Shown in pieces: positions 25,480 to 34,371 of a stretch of DNA of 64,000 nucleotides (the first letter of the stretch is position 1; the number at the start of each line of letters is the position of its first letter). Origin of the DNA: Phycisphaerae bacterium RAS2. Its GTDB lineage: Bacteria > Planctomycetota > Phycisphaerae > UBA1845 > UTPLA1. The notes under the pieces are model-generated. The model was not told where the DNA came from, did no database searches, and saw nothing but the letters and a program-made list of their open reading frames with translations. The position numbers and the translations under genes are program-made. Location of the stretch: NCBI GenBank assembly GCA_007753915.1, contig CP036352.1, positions 1,860,001 through 1,924,000 on the forward strand, read 5' to 3'.

Positions 25480-26646
25480 CTACTCACCGCGTTTCCTAAC
25501 GCTCTTGTTCTCGCGCTCCGGGCTGCCCTTTGCTTCGCGCTTGGCGGTGGTTGACTTACCCGACGCGTTCGCGGTCCATGCGACTGCCTCGTCGATGACA
25601 TCGACCATCGGCGGGCCTTTCTGCTCGGCCTTGGGGTCGCCGAGGCTGTGATCGCGCCCGGGGTAGCGATGGACGGTCACGTCCTTCCGGCCGCGGCGGA
25701 TCAGGTCGCTGACGGTGAAATCGAACGACTCGATGGGCACGGAGATGTCCTCGGTGCCGTGTGCGAGAAAGATTTTCGCGCTGGCCCGGGCGAGGCTCTC
25801 GACGGGGGGATGAGCGCAGAACGTGGCCCAGCGCTTGTACGCGTGCCCGGCGAAGAACTTATCGATTGCGTCGGGATGGGCTATGATGTCGCGGTATTCC
25901 GCTTCCATCTCGCGCACGGCGGAGTCGATTTCTTCGGGTGACGCACCGTCCTTGGCCATCCCCTTGCGGCGAAGCGTCACGAGATCGAAGAACTGCGTCG
26001 GCCCGCCGCCGGACATGAACACGACATGCGTCACGCGCGGGTCGCGCGCCGCGGCGTGCGCGGCCACGTCGGCCCCCTCGGACATGCCCATCAGCACGAC
26101 GCGATCCGCGTCGACGTTGGGTTGTTTCAGCAGCGTGTCAAGAAGCAGGCACACGTCGCCGGTGCGGCCTTCGTAGGTCGCGTTTTGCTGATACTCCTCG
26201 GGCGCGCCCTCGGCCGAGCCGATGTGTTCCTTCGGGAAATATCCGAACTCGATGCCGCGCTTCTCCGCCGTGGCGACGTGGAACTCCTTCTTGAATCGGT
26301 CGGCGATGAAGCCGAACAGGCCGTAGCCGACTCTTCCGTCGCGGACCATGAATTGCGAATGGGCGCCGGAGCCGTCGACGAAAACGAGAAGAGGCTTCTT
26401 GCTTGCCAGGCCGTCGTCGAAATCGCCCAGGTAAATTGACAGATTGCTGCCGTCGGCGCGGCGTGCGTCCACCTGCCGGAACATGGGAGGCAGCTTGGGA
26501 TTATGCACAAAGGCGACGTTCCAACCCTTCGGCGCGGGGCGGGCAGCGGCGGGCTTCTTCTCATCCGCGACGGCAGGGCGACCTGCCAGGGCAAGACCAA
26601 GACACATCATCCATGCAATGCGATTCGCTGCCGGGACGCTCGCCAT
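25480..26646 (-). CDS. Secreted alpha/beta hydrolase
   Basis: A 388-residue hydrolase with a signal peptide (about residues 1-25, MMCLGLALAGRPAVA). The nucleophile elbow is MGMSEGADVA (Ser in GxSxG); the likely catalytic His is in RDHSLGDP, and a late Asp lies in HGTEDISVPIES. This layout fits the dienelactone-hydrolase/prolyl-oligopeptidase-like group, probably acting on esters or peptides in the periplasm; the substrate is unknown. The start at 26646 is supported by GGGAGAAGCGC before the ATG; frames upstream read without the signal. The C-terminus is Lys/Arg-rich. It lies 153 bases downstream of the foldase gene on the same strand. Confidence 0.82.
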   Translation of the reverse strand: MASVPAANRIAWMMCLGLALAGRPAVADEKKPAAARPAPKGWNVAFVHNPKLPPMFRQVDARRADGSNLSIYLGDFDDGLASKKPLLVFVDGSGAHSQFMVRDGRVGYGLFGFIADRFKKEFHVATAEKRGIEFGYFPKEHIGSAEGAPEEYQQNATYEGRTGDVCLLLDTLLKQPNVDADRVVLMGMSEGADVAAHAAARDPRVTHVVFMSGGGPTQFFDLVTLRRKGMAKDGASPEEIDSAVREMEAEYRDIIAHPDAIDKFFAGHAYKRWATFCAHPPVESLARASAKIFLAHGTEDISVPIESFDFTVSDLIRRGRKDVTVHRYPGRDHSLGDPKAEQKGPPMVDVIDEAVAWTANASGKSTTAKREAKGSPERENKSVRKRGE

Positions 26647-26799
26647 GCGCTTCTCCCACAAAGTGGACCGAGGGTTACTGGGCGGCGAGGCTCGCCGCGG
26701 AACGTTACACACTAGACGGATGACGCAGGCAAGTCCTGTCAGAATGATCGTCGCAGCCAGATCAGCCGGGTGGGCATCCATTGGAAGGGTATGCAGGAT

Positions 26800-28107
26800 T
26801 CAGCGTGCCGGCCTTGGGACTCCGCGCAGGACGCGTGTGACGAAGTCCTCCAGCGAGCCGATCGTGGCCTTCTCCAGTTCCGCCTGGAGGAACTCGGTGC
26901 GCAGACGGATGAATCGCTCCTGACGAATCGTGTCCACGATCTTCGGCTGGGCCTGCTGGAAAGACATTTCTTCGGCCGGCTCGATCTGTCCAACACGCAC
27001 GATGAAGAAGCTGTTGGCGGCATGGATGATTTCACTCGTCTCGCCGGGCTGCAATTCGAACAGGCGGCGCGACGGTGCTTCCCAATGCCCCTGCAGCGCG
27101 GATTCTTCGCCGATTGGTTTGGTAATCAAGCCCCAGTTGCCGCCAGTTTCGGTGTGCAGGCCGCGCGAGCGCGTGCGTGCTACTTCTTCAAACGTCTCGC
27201 CGCGTTGCAGGGCGGCCTGGGCTGCTTCGATTTCGGCGCGGGCCTTGACTTCGGCCTCCTGTTGCTCCTGGCGCGTCGGCCAGCGGCGCGTGTCGAGAAA
27301 AGCGTTGACGGGAACGTCGATCAGAAACATTTCGCGCCGCTCGGGACGTGAGAACTCCGCTCGATGACGATTGAAATACGCCATGAGTTCCTGCTTGCGC
27401 GGTGAATTGATCTGCGGCAGCAGGCGATCGCGCAGGTAGCTGTCGATCAACACGACTTTGCGTAGGCGCTTCTTCACGTCGTCGCGCGACCGGCCGTGCT
27501 TGGAGAGGTATTTCTCATAGAGCGTTTCGCGGCCGCCGAATTCGCGATTGATGCGATCCTTCTCCATCTTCGCGACGGCCTTGTCGACTTGCGGCTCCAT
27601 TTCTTCGGTGAGATGGGTCTTGGCCCGACGCCAGATCAGGTGCTGGGCGACGTGCTCGACGATCTGCGAGCGCACGAGCTTGGCGGCTTCTTCGAAATAG
27701 GTCGACGCGGGCAGGGAGCGAGCCAGGTCCTCCAATCGCTGTTCTATCGGTTCGAGGATGTCGGTGACGCTGATTCGCTCATCATCGACAACGAGAACAT
27801 CCGGCAGAACGGCGCCGGGCGGCGGGGCCGGGGCGGCGTTGGCGAACTCGGCGGCGAGAGCGCGGTCGGCCTTTTTCTGCTGTGCGGGGGTTGCATCTGC
27901 CGGCAGATCGTGGAGAGAAGACCGCTCGGGAGTCGCAGCGCGCGAAGATGCCGCGTCAGAATTCGTCGCGTCGGGAGCTTGTGGAGGAGAATCGGCAGAG
28001 CGACCGCGAAACCAGTCCTCCATGGAGACGCGGTTTCCGGCGCGGTCGGTGCAACCCAAAGCGACGGACAGGATCAAAAGCACGGCGAACGTGCTGTATC
28101 GACTCAT
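26800..28107 (-). CDS. SurA/PrsA-like peptidyl-prolyl isomerase lipoprotein
   Basis: A 435-residue periplasmic foldase lipoprotein. The signal peptide ends in lipobox VALGC (Cys about 18). After a low-complexity Ala/Pro linker comes a SurA-type N-terminal chaperone domain (about residues 110-260, with ILEPIEQRLEDLARSLPAS and HLIWRRAKTHLTEEM), then a parvulin-like rotamase domain (about 300-400, with RSRGLHTETGGNWGLI, LQPGETSEIIHAANSFFIVR). The family catalyses proline isomerisation and escorts envelope proteins. The ATG at 28107 gives the lipobox the right spacing; the frame upstream of it is charged and unlikely. It is divergent from the glycosyltransferase gene. Confidence 0.88.
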   Translation of the reverse strand: MSRYSTFAVLLILSVALGCTDRAGNRVSMEDWFRGRSADSPPQAPDATNSDAASSRAATPERSSLHDLPADATPAQQKKADRALAAEFANAAPAPPPGAVLPDVLVVDDERISVTDILEPIEQRLEDLARSLPASTYFEEAAKLVRSQIVEHVAQHLIWRRAKTHLTEEMEPQVDKAVAKMEKDRINREFGGRETLYEKYLSKHGRSRDDVKKRLRKVVLIDSYLRDRLLPQINSPRKQELMAYFNRHRAEFSRPERREMFLIDVPVNAFLDTRRWPTRQEQQEAEVKARAEIEAAQAALQRGETFEEVARTRSRGLHTETGGNWGLITKPIGEESALQGHWEAPSRRLFELQPGETSEIIHAANSFFIVRVGQIEPAEEMSFQQAQPKIVDTIRQERFIRLRTEFLQAELEKATIGSLEDFVTRVLRGVPRPAR

Positions 28108-28239
28108 GGCGCGAGATTGTACCCGGCGAGTCGGCGTGGCGCAATGGCCCGCTGCCCTTAGACTTGTCGATGCGTTGCGAGTTGAACTGCCAGGCGAGTT
28201 GCCACCCGCGCGAGGCAAAAGTACGGGAGACGCTTTTTG

Positions 28240-29196
28240 ATGGAGTCAGCCAATCCAGGAAAACCCGCTGGCGGCGGCGCAGGGCGAATCGCCGTCTTGG
28301 TGCCGTGCTACAACGAAGCCGCAACGATCGCCAAAGTCGTGGCCGACTTTCGCCGTGAGTTGCCCGAGGCGACGGTGTATGTCTTCGACAACAACAGCAC
28401 GGACGGGACGGGCGACCTGGCACGCAGCGCCGGGGCGGTAGTCGTACACGAGAAACGGCAGGGCAAGGGCTTCGTCGTCGCGGCGATGCTGGAGAAAGTC
28501 GATGCTGACTTCTATGTGATGGCCGACGGCGATGATACGTATCCGGCCGAGCGCGTGCGCGACATGCTGTCGCCGGTGCTGACCGGCCAAGCGGACATGG
28601 TGGTCGGTCGGCGCGAAGCGGAGAACGAGGCGGCGGCGTACCGTCGGTTCCACGTCTTTGGCAACTGGCTCGTTCGGACGATGATCAACCTGATTTTTCG
28701 AGCGCGTCTGACGGACATCATGAGCGGATACCGGGCCTTCACGCGCGAAGTGGCGCGGAGCCTGCCCATCATGGCGTACGGTTTTGACATCGAGACGGAA
28801 ATGACCGTGCAGTGCCTGTATCGCAAGTGGGTGCTGCGCGAAGTGCCGATCGCCTACCGCGAGCGGCCGGAGGGAAGCGTTTCGAAGTTAAGCACGTTTC
28901 GAGACGGGTTTCGCGTGATTTTTCGGATATTGAGTTTGTTCCGCTCGTACAAGCCGTTGACGTTTTTCGGGGGCATGGGCATCGCGTTGATGGGATTGAG
29001 CCTGGGATGCGGGGCGTGGGTGCTGTTTGGCGAGGCCGGCGCTGATTCGACGCGCCGCACGCTGTTCATCGTGGCGACGTTCACGCTACTCGCCATGAGT
29101 TTGATCGCCGCGAGCATCGGCGTGATTGTGCAGTTGATTAATTTCCGGTTTCTGGAGTTGGATTCCGTCCTGCGGCGCAATCGCGGCGGTCGATAG
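28240..29196 (+). CDS. GT2 family glycosyltransferase with C-terminal membrane helices
   Basis: A 318-residue membrane-associated glycosyltransferase. The GT-A domain starts IAVLVPCYNEAATIAKVV, has the nucleotide-binding VFDNNSTDGT and the DXD-type metal site ADGDDTYPAER, and ends with IEVIYRERPEGSVSKL-like features (here IAYRERPEGSVSKLST). Two hydrophobic helices follow (about residues 240-265 and 275-300). It resembles polyprenyl-phosphate sugar synthases (DPM1/GtrB-like), which charge a lipid carrier with sugar at the inner membrane. The sugar is unknown. ATG 28240 follows ACGGGAGACGC. No other glycan genes are adjacent. Confidence 0.88.
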   Translation: MESANPGKPAGGGAGRIAVLVPCYNEAATIAKVVADFRRELPEATVYVFDNNSTDGTGDLARSAGAVVVHEKRQGKGFVVAAMLEKVDADFYVMADGDDTYPAERVRDMLSPVLTGQADMVVGRREAENEAAAYRRFHVFGNWLVRTMINLIFRARLTDIMSGYRAFTREVARSLPIMAYGFDIETEMTVQCLYRKWVLREVPIAYRERPEGSVSKLSTFRDGFRVIFRILSLFRSYKPLTFFGGMGIALMGLSLGCGAWVLFGEAGADSTRRTLFIVATFTLLAMSLIAASIGVIVQLINFRFLELDSVLRRNRGGR

Positions 29197-29234
29197 GAGC
29201 CGAATCGGCGGACGATGAAGGACGGCGCGAGCGC

Positions 29235-29858
29235 TTATGTGTTCTTCAGGATAATGGCTTCGATGATGTCCGCGGTGTCTTCGCAACTGTCGATGGCCCG
29301 TTCAGTGAAGTCGTAAATCTCTTTCATCTTGATGACGCGAAGCGGATCGCTGGCGTTTTCAAAAAGCTCCGCGACGGCGGCGTGATTGTTCTCGTCGCCC
29401 TCGTTCTCGATCAGGTGAATCTCAACGAGCTTCTGTTGCAGGCCGTTGGGGCGCTTGAGGTCGCGCAGTCGATTGACCGCGTCGCGCAGCAGGGCCGTAG
29501 ACTTGACCAGGAGCTGTGACTGCTTGGTCAGCCATTTGTCCGGCGCGTCGATTTTGTAGATCGCAAGCCGCTTGGCCGAGGCGTCGATTTCGTCGATCAC
29601 GTCGTCCATGTTCTTCAGCAGCAGATGGATGTCTTCACGGTCGAACGGCGTGATGAAGACCGTGTCCATGCGTGCCAAGGCCTTGTGCACGACCTCATCG
29701 TTGTCGTGTTCGGCCTGGCGAATTCGCTTGATGTGATCGTCGCGCCGGGGGAAGTCTGCCATCAATTCGCTGTACACTACGGCGGCCCGGGCAACCAGAT
29801 CGGCCGACTGCTCAAACAGGTCGAAGAAGACCGTATCGCGAGGGATGATCGTGAACAC
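29235..29858 (-). CDS. DUF47 (PhoU-like) phosphate-transport regulator
   Basis: A 207-residue all-helical protein of the DUF47 group, relatives of PhoU that usually sit beside Pit-type phosphate permeases and modulate their use. Visible hallmarks are RDTVFFDLFEQSADLVARAA, HDNDEVVHKALARMDTVF with ITPFDREDIHLL, and the C-terminal KEIYDFTERAIDSCEDTAD. The start is GTG at 29858, with AGGAG nine bases upstream; the family normally begins at this point (xFTIIPRD). No pit gene is adjacent; the nearest partner is the phoB-phoR-like pair, divergently transcribed upstream, which supports a phosphate role. Confidence 0.9.
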   Translation of the reverse strand: MFTIIPRDTVFFDLFEQSADLVARAAVVYSELMADFPRRDDHIKRIRQAEHDNDEVVHKALARMDTVFITPFDREDIHLLLKNMDDVIDEIDASAKRLAIYKIDAPDKWLTKQSQLLVKSTALLRDAVNRLRDLKRPNGLQQKLVEIHLIENEGDENNHAAVAELFENASDPLRVIKMKEIYDFTERAIDSCEDTADIIEAIILKNT

Positions 29859-30161
29859 GGGGTCCCACTCCTGATTCGCTCCCGACGCATCGTGCCTGGG
29901 CTGTCGGGGGCTGGTTCGGTCTGATCGGCTGAGGCCTGCATCATACTTGGCGCGGCATTGGTCGCAAGTGAACCGGCCATTAAGGTCTTGTGAGCAGGGC
30001 ATGTGAATGGATCTCAAATCGGAGTAACAACGGTCGGCAGCGGAGGTTGCGCGCCACTGAAACACCAATCCACCGATTATTAAGAATCCATGAACTGCCG
30101 TCCGTAAAAAACGCGGCCCGCTGTCTGCAATAGACCGGAAAGCATCGAATGCTTCGGGTTG

Positions 30162-30229
30162 TTCAGCAGGAGTTAACAAACCTTTCACAGTCATTGCCGG
30201 TGCGGAGAGCGCCATGCCCGGTTTATAAT
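30162..30229 (+). promoter_or_regulatory. PhoP/PhoB-box-like repeats and -10 for the phoB gene
   Basis: TTAACA (30173-30178) and TTCACA (30184-30189) are separated by five bases, exactly the TT(A/T/C)ACA direct-repeat layout with an 11-base period known for Bacillus PhoP boxes. A weaker unit TTCAGC (30162-30167) continues the period upstream. A perfect TATAAT lies at 30224-30229, 34 bases downstream, about 95 bases before the response-regulator start. No -35 is visible, as expected at an activator-dependent promoter. Autoregulation is inferred. Confidence 0.55.
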
Positions 30230-30323
30230 GGGCCCTTCATCGGTGCGCGACGAGCGAAATTGGCCCGGCGACTGACGGATAATTGGGCAAACACGGAGGT
30301 CGGGGGAGCGACGGAGCGAACGA

Positions 30324-31034
30324 ATGACGCAATCACGGGTACTGGTTGTCGATGACGAACGCGACCTGGTCGAACTGATCTGTTTCAATCTGAAGCGGAA
30401 TCAGATGACGCCCATCAGTTGCCACGATGGGAACACGGCCTTGGAACTCGCGCGCCGGGAAAAGCCCGACCTCATCATCCTGGACCTGATGCTACCGCAG
30501 CGCAATGGGCGCGAGGTGGCATCCATGCTTCGTGCAGATTCCGCTACAAGGCAGATCCCCATCATCATGCTTACGGCGCTGACCGCCGAGCATGACATCG
30601 TGACCGGGTTGCAGATCGGCGCGGACGACTACGTGACCAAGCCGTTCAGCATGGAAGTGCTCATGGCGCGGGTGGCCGCGGTCTTGCGGCGACGAGCCGG
30701 GGTGGCCAAGGATGACACCGTGCTGCGCGCTGGCGCTGTGACGCTGGATCGAGCCCGGCATGTCGTCGAAGTCGATGGTCAGCCGGTCGCGGTAACGCTG
30801 ACGGAGTTTCGTTTGCTTGAAGCACTGATCTCGGCGCGGTCGCGGGTCTTGTCGCGCGATCAACTGATGGCCAAGGTCATGGGGCCGGACATCGCAGTGA
30901 CCGACCGCACGATTGACGTACATATCACTTCGCTTCGGCGGAAACTCGGCTCGTGTCGCGATCTGGTGGAGACGGTGCGAGGAGTCGGCTACCGGTTTGC
31001 AGACGTCTGGCAGGGCGAGCCGGTGGAGTGCTAG
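30324..31034 (+). CDS. phoB: PhoB-like response regulator (OmpR family)
   Basis: A 236-residue response regulator. The receiver domain has Asp10/Asp11 in LVVDDERD, the phospho-acceptor Asp54 in LIILDLMLPQ, a Thr in MLTALTAE and the Lys in VTKPFSME. The winged-helix effector domain follows (about residues 130-232; LTEFRLLEALISARSRVLSR and IDVHITSLRRKLG), binding DNA direct repeats. The closest type is PhoB, which controls phosphate starvation genes. It is followed by the histidine kinase gene and preceded by PhoP-box-like repeats; DUF47 is divergent upstream. The phosphate assignment rests on these neighbours and on PhoR-like kinase architecture, not on a direct test. Confidence 0.85.
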   Translation: MTQSRVLVVDDERDLVELICFNLKRNQMTPISCHDGNTALELARREKPDLIILDLMLPQRNGREVASMLRADSATRQIPIIMLTALTAEHDIVTGLQIGADDYVTKPFSMEVLMARVAAVLRRRAGVAKDDTVLRAGAVTLDRARHVVEVDGQPVAVTLTEFRLLEALISARSRVLSRDQLMAKVMGPDIAVTDRTIDVHITSLRRKLGSCRDLVETVRGVGYRFADVWQGEPVEC

Positions 31035-31142
31035 GCCGTCCCGCGGTTGACGGTGCTGCGAGCTTCTTCTTCAGGCGGGTGGGCCCGCGTGAATCGCGCG
31101 GCCGGATCGCGTAGAATTCCCATTGTGCCGCGAATCACTGAA

Positions 31143-32915
31143 ATGCATTGGCAGGGGCGATTTTTCAAGCGCGTGTTCTCGCGCCTCGGAGCGCTCTTGT
31201 GCGTGGGCATGTTGCTGGTCTGCGCGGTGACCTGGCAAATCATGCACCGGTGGCTGGCCGGCTACACGCAGGATCAGATCATCAATCAGGCGCATCTGAC
31301 GAAACTGGTGATCGAGCGGCAATGGCCGCTGGATGGTGAAGCGCTTCAGCGCGAATGCGACCTCATGCATGAACTGACTCTGCTTCGGCTGACAGTCATG
31401 TCGCCCGATGGCCGCGTTATTGCGGATTCGAATGCGAATCCGACGGAGATGGAGAATCACTCCAAGCGCCCGGAGGTGGTGGCGGCGCTTGCGGGCCGCA
31501 TCGGGCAGGACCTTCGCAAGAGCAGCTCGGTTGGAGAGGATTTTGTCTACATCGCGATGCCGCTCGTTCACGAGGGGCGTCTGGCTGCCGTGGTGCGTGC
31601 GGCGGCGCCGGCGGCCGACCTCAAGCGTCGCGAAGAAGCGCTCGTCAAGTGGATCACGATCGGCCTGGCCATTGCGATTCCGCTGGCTCTGCTCGGTGCC
31701 TGGGTCTTGTCCAAGGCGCTGGCCCGGCCGGTGCAGCGAATCAGTGTACTGGCGAGGCGACTGTCTACGGGCGACTTGCAGGATCGCGTCGAAGTCGGCG
31801 GGGACGACGAAATTTGGCAGGTGGCCGAATCGCTGGAGACAATGCGGGAGAATCTGCTCGCGCGCGTACGCGAGGTCCAGCAACAGAGAATGGATCTGGA
31901 GGTCACGGTCAGCCACCTGGAAGAGGGCATCATCACCGTCGACCGTGCGGGGCTGGTCCTGACGGCCAATGACGCAGCGCGCCGGCTGCTTGCGGTGGAT
32001 TCCCCTTTGTTGGGGCGACTTTTGTCGGAGCAAATTTCCAACGAGGCGTTGCGAGACATGTGGACCGAAGCGCTTGCGGCCGGTCGCCCGGAGCTTCGTC
32101 GCGAACTGAAGCGCAGCAAGGTCCCGGGCGCAGCGCAATTGAGTGTGACGATCATCCGTGTGACCGAGCCTTCGACGCCGATTGCATGGTTGATTTGCAT
32201 TCGGGACATCACGGCTTTGGCGCGTTCAGCGGCGATGAAGACGGACTTTGTCGCCAACGCTTCGCACGAGCTTCGCACGCCCGTAGCGAGCATTCGTGCC
32301 GCCGTGGAGACGCTCAACGCCGACGGGCTGGATCGCGAGATGACCCGCCGATTCATGTCGGTGATCGCGCGCAACGTAGAGCGGCTTCAGAATCTTACGG
32401 AAGACCTGATGGACCTGAATCGCGTCGAATCCGAGTCGCCCGATCTATCGGTTCGGCGATTTCGGCCCGACGAAGTCTTCGCGTCGATTCGCTCGGTGTT
32501 TGCCGAAGCGCTTCGTCAGAAGAGCGTGCGGCTGGAATTCTCCAACGAGGTGGAAGAGCTGGAGACCGATCCGCGTTGGCTTGAGCTGGTGCTGAAAAAC
32601 CTCGTCGATAACGCCGTCAAGTTCGTCGGCATCGGCGGACGAATCGAGATTCGTTGTCGGCACGAAGGCGACATGGCGCGGTTGGACGTCGAGGACAACG
32701 GCTGCGGAATTCCGAAAGCGGATCTGGAGCGTGTCTTCGAACGGTTCTACCAGGTGGACAAATCTCGTCGCGTCGGCATCGGCGGCACCGGCCTGGGGCT
32801 GGCCATCGTCAAACATGCCGTGCTGGGCATGGGCGGCGAGGTCTCCATCGCCAGCGAAGAGGGCCGCTTCACGCGCGTCAGCTTCACTGTCCCGGTTGCA
32901 GCCGTTCCTGTTTGA
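31143..32915 (+). CDS. phoR: PhoR-like sensor histidine kinase
   Basis: A 590-residue membrane kinase partner of the response regulator. Two helices (about residues 12-35 and 167-190) flank a periplasmic sensor domain of about 130 residues. Then come a HAMP segment (ISVLARRLSTGDLQDRVEVG), a PAS-like region (ITVDRAGLVLTANDAARRLL), the HisKA box with the phospho-His in NASHELRTPVAS, and the ATPase domain with DNGCGIPK and GGTGLGLAIVKH. Known PhoR/PhoPR kinases have this order. The start is uncertain: ATG 31143 is chosen because the first helix follows directly; a GTG at 31125 is possible, and the frame runs back to 31047. It lies just downstream of the regulator, in one transcription unit. Confidence 0.88.
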   Translation: MHWQGRFFKRVFSRLGALLCVGMLLVCAVTWQIMHRWLAGYTQDQIINQAHLTKLVIERQWPLDGEALQRECDLMHELTLLRLTVMSPDGRVIADSNANPTEMENHSKRPEVVAALAGRIGQDLRKSSSVGEDFVYIAMPLVHEGRLAAVVRAAAPAADLKRREEALVKWITIGLAIAIPLALLGAWVLSKALARPVQRISVLARRLSTGDLQDRVEVGGDDEIWQVAESLETMRENLLARVREVQQQRMDLEVTVSHLEEGIITVDRAGLVLTANDAARRLLAVDSPLLGRLLSEQISNEALRDMWTEALAAGRPELRRELKRSKVPGAAQLSVTIIRVTEPSTPIAWLICIRDITALARSAAMKTDFVANASHELRTPVASIRAAVETLNADGLDREMTRRFMSVIARNVERLQNLTEDLMDLNRVESESPDLSVRRFRPDEVFASIRSVFAEALRQKSVRLEFSNEVEELETDPRWLELVLKNLVDNAVKFVGIGGRIEIRCRHEGDMARLDVEDNGCGIPKADLERVFERFYQVDKSRRVGIGGTGLGLAIVKHAVLGMGGEVSIASEEGRFTRVSFTVPVAAVPV

Positions 32916-32980
32916 GCTGATTGGTTCTTCGCGCGCCCTGTGATTTTGCGGGCCGAACCGGCGCGTGCTACGATCCGCCC

Positions 32981-33499
32981 ATGTTCAAGGCGGCGGTGGT
33001 CACGATCTCCGATAGTCGGTCAGCAGGCTCAAAGGAGGATCGCAGCGGTCCGGCGGCGGCCGAACTGGTTGCCGCGCTGGGCGTAGAGGTTGTTGAAAGA
33101 CGAATGACGGCGGACGAGGCGGATCAGATTGCTGATTGCGTGCGTTCGCTCGTTGGGCGAGTAAACCTGATCGTTACGACGGGCGGAACGGGAATCGGCC
33201 CGCGCGACGTCACGCCCGAGGCGATCGTTCCGATGCTGGATCGTGAGTTGCCGGGGTTCGGCGAAATCATGCGGACCGGAGGCTACTCGAAGACCCCGAT
33301 GTTTGACCGAACTCCTTTGTCAATCATGACGCGCGGAGGCGCGGGGATCATAGGTCATACGCTCGTTGTGATGCTCCCCGGCAGCGTCAATGGAGTACGG
33401 AGCGGGCTGGACCTGATCGGCCCGGCGATCCGCCATGCGCTGGGGATTCTCAACCGCACGGTCACGGATTGCTCCGCGACGGCGCAGGGCCATGAATGA
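32981..33499 (+). CDS. Molybdenum cofactor protein MoaB/MogA family
   Basis: A 172-residue protein of the MogA/MoaB group, which adenylates molybdopterin so that molybdate can be inserted. The starting block FKAAVVTISDSRSAGSKEDR, the GTP-site-like TTGGTGIGPRDVTPEA and the PGSVNGVRSGLDL segments are typical. The open frame begins at 32921, but ATG 32981 matches the family start. It overlaps the following rhomboid gene by four bases (ATGA). No other moa/moe genes are close, so it may be the MoaB-type paralogue rather than MogA. Confidence 0.9.
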   Translation: MFKAAVVTISDSRSAGSKEDRSGPAAAELVAALGVEVVERRMTADEADQIADCVRSLVGRVNLIVTTGGTGIGPRDVTPEAIVPMLDRELPGFGEIMRTGGYSKTPMFDRTPLSIMTRGGAGIIGHTLVVMLPGSVNGVRSGLDLIGPAIRHALGILNRTVTDCSATAQGHE

Positions 33500-34338
33500 T
33501 CCCAATTCGCGATGACAATCCAACGGCAGGAACGCCGGTGGTGACGATTGCCCTGATCGTCATCAACGTGCTGGTGTTCTTCGCCGAGCTGGGTCAGGGC
33601 CAGCGAATGCAGGAGTTCATCTGGAAGTACGGCTACGTCCCGGCAGAGTTGACGGAGTCGCGTGCTGATCTGCGTCGCGCGATGGTCGATGAAGCGCCGG
33701 TGCAGCCCGCCACCGACCAGTTCGGTAACCAGATCTTCGATCCGTTCGGAAGGCCGCTGGGGCGGCGCGTGCCGCTTCCGTTCGACGAAGCGATCGCACT
33801 CCCGGCATGGCTGAATATCTTCACGTGTATGTTTCTGCACGGCGGCTGGGGGCACCTGCTTGGCAACATGCTGTACCTGTGGATCTTCGGGAACAACATC
33901 GAGGACCGACTCGGTTCGGCGCTGTTTCTCGTTTTCTATCTGGCGACCGGCCTGGTCGGGAATCTGGCCCATACGCTCTTCGATTCCGGAGTTGTGCCGC
34001 TGGTCGGCGCGAGCGGTGCGATCAGCGGTCTGATGGGCGGGTACTTGTTGCTGTTTCCCCATGCGCGCGTGCTGGCGCTGGTGCCGGCCGGCTGGTATTG
34101 GTTCACGGTCAAGCTTCCTGCGTGGGTCTTCCTCGGGTTCTACGTTGTGCTTCAAAACGCGTTCCCTGCGCTGGGCGGTTTCGTCAGCTCCGGCAGCGAA
34201 GGGAGCGCGGTCGCGTACCTGGCGCACCTGGGCGGCTTCGTGGGCGGCATGGCGTTCATCCATTTGTTTCCCCATCGGCCCGCGTCGCACCGTGCCCGGC
34301 GCGAAATCAGCGACGAAGACGCCGACCTCGTAATCTGA
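33496..34338 (+). CDS. Rhomboid-family intramembrane serine protease
   Basis: A 280-residue polytopic protease that cuts transmembrane substrates. The catalytic Ser is in GASGAISGLMGG and the catalytic His in YLAHLGGFVGG; HGGWGHLLGNMLYLWIFGNN carries the conserved HxxxxN segment. About six to seven hydrophobic helices can be counted, plus a soluble insertion (about residues 50-95) between the first and second. It begins inside the stop of moaB (ATGA overlap), so both are translated together. The physiological substrate is unknown. The C-terminus is a short charged tail. Confidence 0.92.
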   Translation: MIPIRDDNPTAGTPVVTIALIVINVLVFFAELGQGQRMQEFIWKYGYVPAELTESRADLRRAMVDEAPVQPATDQFGNQIFDPFGRPLGRRVPLPFDEAIALPAWLNIFTCMFLHGGWGHLLGNMLYLWIFGNNIEDRLGSALFLVFYLATGLVGNLAHTLFDSGVVPLVGASGAISGLMGGYLLLFPHARVLALVPAGWYWFTVKLPAWVFLGFYVVLQNAFPALGGFVSSGSEGSAVAYLAHLGGFVGGMAFIHLFPHRPASHRARREISDEDADLVI

Positions 34339-34371
34339 CGAACAGGCGAAACCATCGGGCCGTACGACGGT

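Noticed and set aside
25363-25554. A 63-residue plus-strand frame that is strongly hydrophobic
   Set aside because: It lies over a 60-base tandem repeat opposite the 3' end of the hydrolase gene, has no ribosome binding site, and its hydrophobicity comes from repeated GC-rich words.
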